Assembly: GCA_023136715.1 (NCBI GenBank) | Contig: JAGLQT010000034.1 | Location: 1 to 9,803, forward strand | DNA length: 9,803 nucleotides | Direction of reading: 5' to 3' | From: Gammaproteobacteria bacterium | GTDB taxonomy: Bacteria > Pseudomonadota > Gammaproteobacteria > SZUA-229 | In this document: one piece after another, positions 5,639 through 9,803 of the stretch | Layout: each line of letters opens with the position of its first letter | Position numbering within the stretch: the first letter of the stretch is position 1 | Notes under the pieces: model-generated | The model's database searches: none | What the model saw: the letters and a program-made list of their open reading frames with translations, nothing else | Told to the model about the DNA's origin: nothing | Position numbers and translations under genes: made by a program

Positions 5639-7378
5639 ATGTACTTATCAAAATTCCCAATCAATACCGTAAAAGAAACCCCTGCCGATGCAGAAATCAG
5701 CAGCCATCAATTGATGCTACGCGCCGGCCTTATTCGCCGACTGGCTTCTGGTTTATACAGCTGGCTGCCACTGGGTGTACGCGTGCTGCGCAAGGTGGAA
5801 AATATCGTGCGTGAGGAAATGAACAAAAGCGGCGGCCTCGAAGTGTTGATGCCGACTGTGCAACCCGCCGAGCTGTGGCAGGAATCCGGCCGCTGGGAGC
5901 AATACGGTCCCGAACTATTGCGCTTCAAGGACCGCCACAACCGCGACTTCTGCTTCGGCCCGACGCACGAAGAAATCATCACCGACCTGGCCAAACGCGA
6001 ACTCAACAGTTACAAACAACTGCCGATCAATTACTACCAGATTCAAACCAAATTTCGCGATGAAGTGCGTCCACGTTTTGGTGTGATGCGTTCACGCGAA
6101 TTCATCATGAAAGATGCCTACTCTTTCCACGTCGACCAGGCTTCGCTACAGCAAACCTATGATGTGATGTACCAGACCTACACCAACATCTTCAGTCGCA
6201 TCAATCTGGAATTCCGTGCGGTAATGGCAGACAGTGGTTCTATCGGTGGCAGCAGCTCACACGAGTTCCACGTACTCGCCGACTCCGGTGAAGATGCTCT
6301 CGCCGTTTCAGACGAAAGTGATTACGCCGCTAACGTCGAAAAAGCAGAGACCATGCCTGGCAGTAAAGCACGTCCTACTGCTAGCGCCGACATGCAAAGC
6401 GTGGATACACCCGATCAACACAGCATCGAAGAAGTTTCAGCCTTCCTCAAGATCGAAGCATCACAATGCGTAAAAACTTTACTGGTCGAAGGCAGTGAAG
6501 AAAACAGCGTGGTTGCTTTAGTGTTACGCGGCGACCACGAACTCAACGAGATCAAGGCCGAGCATCAGGAAGCGATTGCCACCCCTTTATGCTTCGCCAG
6601 TGAAGAACAGGTTAAAGTCGTGGCTAACTGTGAGCCGGGTTCAATTGGCCCGGTTGGTTTAAACATCACCGTTATTGCCGACCACGCCGCACTGCAACTG
6701 GCTGATTTCATCTGTGGTGCCAACGAAGATGGCAAACACCTGACTGGTGTGAACTGGGAACGTGACCTGCCTGTTGCTACCGCCGCTGATCTGCGCAATG
6801 TAGTTGAAGGCGATGACAGCCCCGATGGCAAAGGCAACTTAAAAATTGTTCGCGGTATCGAAGTTGGTCATATCTTCCAGCTCGGCCGAAAATACTCTGA
6901 AGCTATGGATGCCAAGGTGCTCGATGAAAATGGTAAGAGCGTGACCATGACCATGGGTTGTTACGGTATTGGCGTGACTCGTGTGGTTGCTGCGGCCATC
7001 GAACAGAACCATGACGACAACGGCATCATCTGGCCACAAAGCATCGCACCTTTTGATGTTGCGATTGCGCCGATCAATTTCCAGAAATCGGATGAGGTGC
7101 GTGAAGCAGCTATCAGACTCCACGATGAACTGACCGCCGAAGGACTAGAGGTTTTGCTGTTCGATCAGAAAGCACGCCTCGGTGGCATGCTGGCAGATAT
7201 CGACCTGATCGGTATTCCACATCGCGTAGTGATTGGTGACCGTGGACTTGCCGACGGCAAAGTTGAATACAAGGGCCGCGCAGACGAAGATAGTCAGGAC
7301 GTGCTGGTTGCAGACATCAAGGCACACCTGAAAAACCTTTGTTCCAGCGACTCGGAATATCACGATTATCTGCCATAA
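5639..7378 (+). CDS. proS: Prolyl-tRNA synthetase, bacterial type with editing domain
   Basis: This cytoplasmic class II synthetase attaches proline to tRNA-Pro. The protein is 579 residues (E. coli 572) and aligns through its whole length. The start region KETPADAEISSHQLMLRAG and motif 1 (about 66-90) come first, followed by the TxE loop GPTHEE (107-112). Motif 2, FRDEVRPRFGVMRSREFIMKDAYSFH, spans 139-164. The inserted YbaK-type editing domain spans about 225-405 and clears mischarged Ala-tRNA-Pro; K279 is in the same place as the editing Lys of E. coli. GHIFQLGRKYSEAM (410-423), motif 3 GCYGIGVTRVVAA (440-452), and the C-terminal anticodon-binding domain (about 470-565) complete it. No good ribosome binding site precedes the ATG at 5639, but the N-terminus matches relatives. 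It is divergent from the DUF4105 gene and is followed 8 bp later by a lytic transglycosylase gene, probably co-transcribed. Confidence 0.98.
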   Translation: MYLSKFPINTVKETPADAEISSHQLMLRAGLIRRLASGLYSWLPLGVRVLRKVENIVREEMNKSGGLEVLMPTVQPAELWQESGRWEQYGPELLRFKDRHNRDFCFGPTHEEIITDLAKRELNSYKQLPINYYQIQTKFRDEVRPRFGVMRSREFIMKDAYSFHVDQASLQQTYDVMYQTYTNIFSRINLEFRAVMADSGSIGGSSSHEFHVLADSGEDALAVSDESDYAANVEKAETMPGSKARPTASADMQSVDTPDQHSIEEVSAFLKIEASQCVKTLLVEGSEENSVVALVLRGDHELNEIKAEHQEAIATPLCFASEEQVKVVANCEPGSIGPVGLNITVIADHAALQLADFICGANEDGKHLTGVNWERDLPVATAADLRNVVEGDDSPDGKGNLKIVRGIEVGHIFQLGRKYSEAMDAKVLDENGKSVTMTMGCYGIGVTRVVAAAIEQNHDDNGIIWPQSIAPFDVAIAPINFQKSDEVREAAIRLHDELTAEGLEVLLFDQKARLGGMLADIDLIGIPHRVVIGDRGLADGKVEYKGRADEDSQDVLVADIKAHLKNLCSSDSEYHDYLP

Positions 7379-7386
7379 TTAGGGGT

Positions 7387-7965
7387 ATGTGCCGATTATT
7401 GATTTCAATGCTGATGTTGTTCGTGCTGAGTCCCAGCTCAGCACTGGCCAACATTCACATTGATGGCACACCCGACCCCGAACTGAGGAAACTATTGACT
7501 AAAGCCATCGAGGCCTCTGATAGCTTTGATGATCGTTTTGATGCCGAAGTCTGGCTGGTCGACATGTCGAATCGCCTGCAAAAATTCATCGATGATGAGC
7601 AACGTCGGCTTCAGCTGTTACGCGGCATTCATCGTGAAGCAACACGCGCCAAACTCATTCCCGAACTGGTACTCGCTGTTATAGAAATCGAAAGCCACTT
7701 CGATCACTTCGCTATCTCACGTTCAGGTGCTCAGGGTTTAATGCAGGTGATGCCGTTCTGGTTAAAAGAAATTGGTCACCCTAATGACAATCTCGTCGAC
7801 ATCAACACCAACCTGCGTATGGGCTGCACCATTCTGAAATATTATATGGATATGGAAAAGAATGATCTGCACAAAGCGCTGGCCAGATATAACGGCAGTA
7901 CCGGTTCAAAAAAATACAGCACTAAAGTTTTAGAAGCCTTGCGTATTAACTGGCGTAAAAGATAG
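7387..7965 (+). CDS. Exported lytic transglycosylase (SLT domain)
   Basis: The predicted role is cleavage of the MurNAc-GlcNAc bond of peptidoglycan in the periplasm, with 1,6-anhydro product formation. The 192-residue protein has a signal peptide (about 1-21, MCRLLISMLMLFVLSPSSALA). A helical, charged linker (about 30-85) precedes a compact SLT/GH23 domain (about 86-185). The catalytic Glu is E102 in VIEIESHF, followed by the family signature AISRSGAQGLMQVMP (109-123) and ALARYNGS (164-171). Cys2 is not in a lipobox, so this is a soluble periplasmic or signal-anchored enzyme rather than an Mlt lipoprotein. I chose the ATG at 7387, which has AGGGG just upstream at short spacing. A TTG at 7339 would overlap proS and place 16 polar residues before the signal peptide. 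It follows proS by 8 bp, so the two probably form an operon. Confidence 0.92.
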   Translation: MCRLLISMLMLFVLSPSSALANIHIDGTPDPELRKLLTKAIEASDSFDDRFDAEVWLVDMSNRLQKFIDDEQRRLQLLRGIHREATRAKLIPELVLAVIEIESHFDHFAISRSGAQGLMQVMPFWLKEIGHPNDNLVDINTNLRMGCTILKYYMDMEKNDLHKALARYNGSTGSKKYSTKVLEALRINWRKR

Positions 7966-7980
7966 AAACATAAAACAACC

Positions 7981-8079
7981 ATTCACCGCAGAGACGCAGA
8001 GAACGCAGAGTTTTTTATTTGTGCTTTGCACAAATAACTTAAAAGGTTTTCTCTGCGTCTCTGCGTCTCTGCGGTGAAT
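7981..8079. repeat. Nested inverted-repeat element, probable bidirectional terminator or MITE-like repeat
   Basis: The left arm (7981-8010) begins ATTCACCGCAGAGACGCAG. The right arm (8051-8079) is its reverse complement except for one extra A in the left arm, giving a stem of about 29 bp. The 40-bp middle contains a second perfect 10-bp hairpin, TTATTTGTGC (8015-8024) and GCACAAATAA (8028-8037) with a TTT loop. Arms built of CGCAGAGA-type units are, from memory, a dispersed intergenic repeat in many bacterial genomes. It sits between the convergent transglycosylase and glycerate kinase genes. T6 follows at 8081-8086 on the plus strand, and TTTT follows on the minus strand. I see no target-site duplication and no coding capacity. 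Confidence 0.85.
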
Positions 8080-8086
8080 ATTTTTT
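7981..8086 (+). terminator. Likely intrinsic terminator of the proS-transglycosylase unit
   Basis: The long inverted repeat begins 15 bp after the transglycosylase stop and is followed by six T residues at 8081-8086. This fits a Rho-independent terminator on the plus strand. The same structure could end the glycerate kinase transcript from the other side. Confidence 0.55.
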
Positions 8087-8106
8087 ATCTTTTCAGCAAC
8101 ATCTAC

Positions 8107-9315
8107 TCATCGTTTATAGGCAATCACCAGATCCATCACATTGGTATTGGTCGGTCCGGTTTGTAACCAGTACTCGGTTGCCATTAACACTTTACCCGCA
8201 TCAGCTTTTTTCAGGGCCTGCGCCACGTCCATGCCGAGTTTTTGCGCCGCCTGCATGGTCGAACCGTAAACCACCGCACCCGCACAGGGTGTATTGCCAT
8301 CGATACCATCCGTTCCTGCTGCCAGCAATGAAATATCGTTGTAACCATCCAGCACCTGCGCAGCCGCCAAAGCGAACTGCTGGTTGCGGCCTCCTGTGCC
8401 CGGTTTCTCCGGCAGCGTCACTGTGGTTTCACCACCCCAGATATGCACACCCGCTGGTGCCGTCAATAACCATTGCGCAATTCTGACGCCCTGCTCTTCA
8501 GCTTCACCAGATAAAAACTCGTCATGCAGATAACAATCCACGCCCATGTTTTCAGCTTCATCACAGGCAGCCTGCATGGCCTGTTGTTGCGTAGCCACAA
8601 TATGGGATTCAATAGCATCGGAACTACAACCAGACTCAGCTTGAACAGTGTTGAGTAACTCAATCAAAAAATTATCGTCATCCAGTGGCTGTTCCTGACC
8701 CGCGACCAGCAAACCAGAACCAATCACCGAAGCATCATCGTTCTGCACATCAGAAATCAATAATTGAGTACAGTGCTCCGCCTGAACATGTGCCAGCAGC
8801 CCCCCGCCTTTAATACGAGAGAACTGTTTACGCCAGGCATTCATCTGCTGGATGTTTTTCCCTGATGCCAGTAAATGTTGATTGATCTGCTGCAACTGTT
8901 CCAGCGATATCCCCTCAACTGGCACTTCCACCAGACTGGATGTACCACCAGAAATCAGCACAAGTAGTTTTTCACCCTGCGGAATACTCGAAAGAAAACG
9001 TAATAAAGTTTCACCCGCATCAAGGCTGGTTTGATCCGGTACCGGATGTGATGATTCAACTATATTGATACGTTTATCTTTTCGAATAGCGCGAGGGTAA
9101 TGTCCGGGCGGACAAATTAGCAATGCCTGTTTGAGGTTTTTATTGTGATCGAGTGCACCTTGCAACATAGCAGGAGCGGCTTTTCCAATAGCTACGCAGT
9201 GATCAAATTTGGCGGCATTCTCGTGACACCATGTTTGCACACGATGACGTCCATCAACTTCATCGATAGCTGTTTGGAATAGATGGGTTAATAATTCTCG
9301 TGCGGTTAGTTCCAT
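8107..9315 (-). CDS. Glycerate 2-kinase (DUF4147/MOFRL family)
   Basis: The likely reaction is ATP-dependent phosphorylation of D-glycerate to 2-phosphoglycerate in the cytosol, linking glyoxylate, tartronate, serine or photorespiratory carbon to lower glycolysis. Older annotations call this family hydroxypyruvate reductase (TtuD), but the MOFRL proteins are kinases. In the 402-residue protein, the N-terminal DUF4147 domain (about 5-235) carries AIGKAAPAM (42-50), SSHPVPD (88-94), SGGTSSLVE (122-130) and ISDVQNDDASVIGSG (187-201). The C-terminal MOFRL domain (about 285-400) carries WGGETTVTLPEKPGTGGRNQ (293-312), AAGTDGIDGNTPCAGA (332-347) and GPTNTNVMDL (387-396). It is slightly shorter than many relatives (about 420-450), mainly between the first helix and AIGKAAP. 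All recognisable motifs are intact, so it is probably functional. The start ATG lacks a clear ribosome binding site. It stands alone; metZ on the same strand lies 240 bp upstream with a terminator between. Confidence 0.92.
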   Translation of the reverse strand: MELTARELLTHLFQTAIDEVDGRHRVQTWCHENAAKFDHCVAIGKAAPAMLQGALDHNKNLKQALLICPPGHYPRAIRKDKRINIVESSHPVPDQTSLDAGETLLRFLSSIPQGEKLLVLISGGTSSLVEVPVEGISLEQLQQINQHLLASGKNIQQMNAWRKQFSRIKGGGLLAHVQAEHCTQLLISDVQNDDASVIGSGLLVAGQEQPLDDDNFLIELLNTVQAESGCSSDAIESHIVATQQQAMQAACDEAENMGVDCYLHDEFLSGEAEEQGVRIAQWLLTAPAGVHIWGGETTVTLPEKPGTGGRNQQFALAAAQVLDGYNDISLLAAGTDGIDGNTPCAGAVVYGSTMQAAQKLGMDVAQALKKADAGKVLMATEYWLQTGPTNTNVMDLVIAYKR

Positions 9316-9422
9316 ATTATGAATATCTGATTACTTGCCAGCTATTCTACTAGCTCTTAACTATGGAGGTAGTGGGTTTTCGCACCCACGGGCAAGGTAC
9401 TTTGGTGCCTTTCTTTTTTCGC

Positions 9423-9450
9423 AAAAAAAAGACACTCGGCATCAAGCCGA
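9423..9450 (-). terminator. Intrinsic terminator downstream of metZ
   Basis: Read on the minus strand, TCGGC-TTGAT-GCCGA (9450-9436) is a 5-bp GC-rich stem followed, after GTGTC, by T8 (9430-9423). This is a plausible Rho-independent terminator that would separate metZ from the glycerate kinase gene. It lies about 105 bp past the metZ stop, and the 5-bp gap before the T run weakens it slightly. On the plus strand the AAGGTAC/GTGCCTT hairpin followed by a T-rich run (9394-9419) would terminate the other way. Confidence 0.5.
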
Positions 9451-9505
9451 AATCAAAAATTATGGTTGGCACGGCAAGTCAGTAAACAGGAAATGTATCA
9501 GTATA

Positions 9506-9531
9506 CGTTCCCACGCGGGAGCGTGGGAACG
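9506..9531. repeat. REP-like palindrome (CGTTCCCACGC / GCGTGGGAACG)
   Basis: This is a perfect 11-bp inverted repeat around a GGGA loop. GTTCCCACGC-type palindromes are, from memory, dispersed in high copy between genes in many gammaproteobacteria. It sits 24 bp past the metZ stop. The adjoining GAACGCGGGAATGACGG (9532-9548) resembles the tail of another common intergenic repeat, so this may be a fragment of a longer composite element. Confidence 0.7.
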
Positions 9532-9555
9532 AGAACGCGGGAATGACGGATCGAG

Positions 9556-9803
9556 TTACATTCCCCTCGCTAAATCCGCTTTAATATCCTCAATATCCTC
9601 CAACCCTACTGCGACTCGAATCAAACCATCCGAAATACCCGCTTCCTGTTTTTGCTCTGGGGTTAAACGACCATGCGTCGTCGTCCCTGGATGCGTAATC
9701 GTAGTTTTAGTGTCACCCAAATTCGCAGTAATCGAAACCATTTCCGTTGCATCAATCAACTTCCAGCCTTCTTCCTTACCGCCGTTTAATTCAAACGAGA
9801 CAA
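9556..9803 (-). CDS. metZ: O-succinylhomoserine sulfhydrylase, C-terminal part (runs off the window)
   Basis: Only the last 82 or so codons are present; the gene continues beyond position 9803. The frame stays open to the edge and reads VSFELNGGKEEGWKLIDATE, then MVSITANLGDTKTTITHPGT, TTHGRLTPEQ, and LIRVAVGLEDIEDIKADLAR before the TAA stop. This is the C-terminal domain of the PLP-dependent Cys/Met-metabolism family. The TTTHGRL block in place of the MTH seen in cystathionine gamma-synthase points to MetZ, which makes homocysteine from O-succinylhomoserine and sulfide in methionine synthesis. The Arg in LIRVAVGLED is the conserved residue that binds the substrate carboxylate. The PLP lysine would be in the missing part. 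O-acetylhomoserine sulfhydrylase or MetB remain less likely alternatives. Confidence 0.88.
   Translation of the reverse strand, partial: VSFELNGGKEEGWKLIDATEMVSITANLGDTKTTITHPGTTTHGRLTPEQKQEAGISDGLIRVAVGLEDIEDIKADLARGM

Larger units (their letters stand above)
9316..9555. other. Gene-free stretch with stacked hairpins between metZ and the glycerate kinase gene
   Basis: No convincing coding frame is visible in these 240 bp. From left to right there are several structures. GTGGGT/ACCCAC (9372-9377/9384-9389) comes first, then AAGGTAC/GTGCCTT (9394-9400/9405-9411, one G-T pair). A T6/A8 foldback follows (9412-9432), then TCGGC/GCCGA (9436-9440/9446-9450), and finally the 11-bp palindrome at 9506-9531. 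The glycerate kinase promoter should be in here on the minus strand, but I cannot identify -35 and -10 boxes. Confidence 0.6.

Noticed and set aside
7339..7386. TTG start extending the transglycosylase into proS.
   Set aside because: It would put a polar segment in front of a good signal peptide, and the ATG at 7387 has AGGGG upstream.
7981..8079. CRISPR-like array because of repeated CGCAGAGA units.
   Set aside because: The units form the two arms of one inverted repeat, with no regularly spaced direct repeats or spacers.

Overview
The window looks like ordinary chromosome from a gammaproteobacterium of moderate GC content. The evidence is a bacterial-type prolyl-tRNA synthetase with a full editing domain, a proteobacterial MetZ-like enzyme, DUF4124 envelope proteins, and palindromic intergenic repeats of the kind scattered through gammaproteobacterial genomes. 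No phage, plasmid, transposase, CRISPR, tRNA or rRNA gene is visible. By eye, the left third (GGDEF, LysR, DUF4124 genes) is more AT-rich than proS and the glycerate kinase gene. I cannot assign a genus. Autotrophic, methylotrophic and sulfur-oxidising groups would all fit.

Layout. (1) 79-879 (+): a small two-TM diguanylate cyclase. It is convergent with a two-gene minus-strand unit made of a LysR-type regulator (2200-1307) and a conserved hypothetical protein (1270-923). (2) 2269-3634 (+): a tight three-gene unit divergent from the LysR gene, with two tandem paralogous DUF4124 proteins and a MIF/phenylpyruvate-tautomerase-like protein. A TTAT-N7-ATAA dyad of LysR-operator type lies in the divergent gap. 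(3) 5523-3649 (-): a DUF4105/Lnb-type exported protein with a C-terminal part that looks like an outer-membrane beta-barrel. (4) 5639-7965 (+): proS followed 8 bp later by a small exported lytic transglycosylase. (5) 7981-8079: a long near-perfect inverted repeat that probably serves as a bidirectional terminator. (6) 9315-8107 (-): a MOFRL-family glycerate 2-kinase. (7) 9316-9555: a gene-free stretch packed with hairpins, including a dispersed-repeat-type palindrome. (8) 9803-9556 (-): the C-terminal end of metZ, cut by the window edge.

How the genes relate. Most are independent housekeeping or envelope functions: c-di-GMP synthesis, translation, peptidoglycan cleavage, glycerate phosphorylation and sulfur assimilation. 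The least understood part is 2200-5535, where a LysR regulator faces a unit of paired exported proteins plus a tautomerase, next to a DUF4105 envelope protein. No clearly new multi-gene system can be demonstrated from sequence alone. The best leads are the DUF4124 pair with an identically spaced cysteine pair, the fused DUF4105/barrel protein, and the two repeat-rich intergenic regions.
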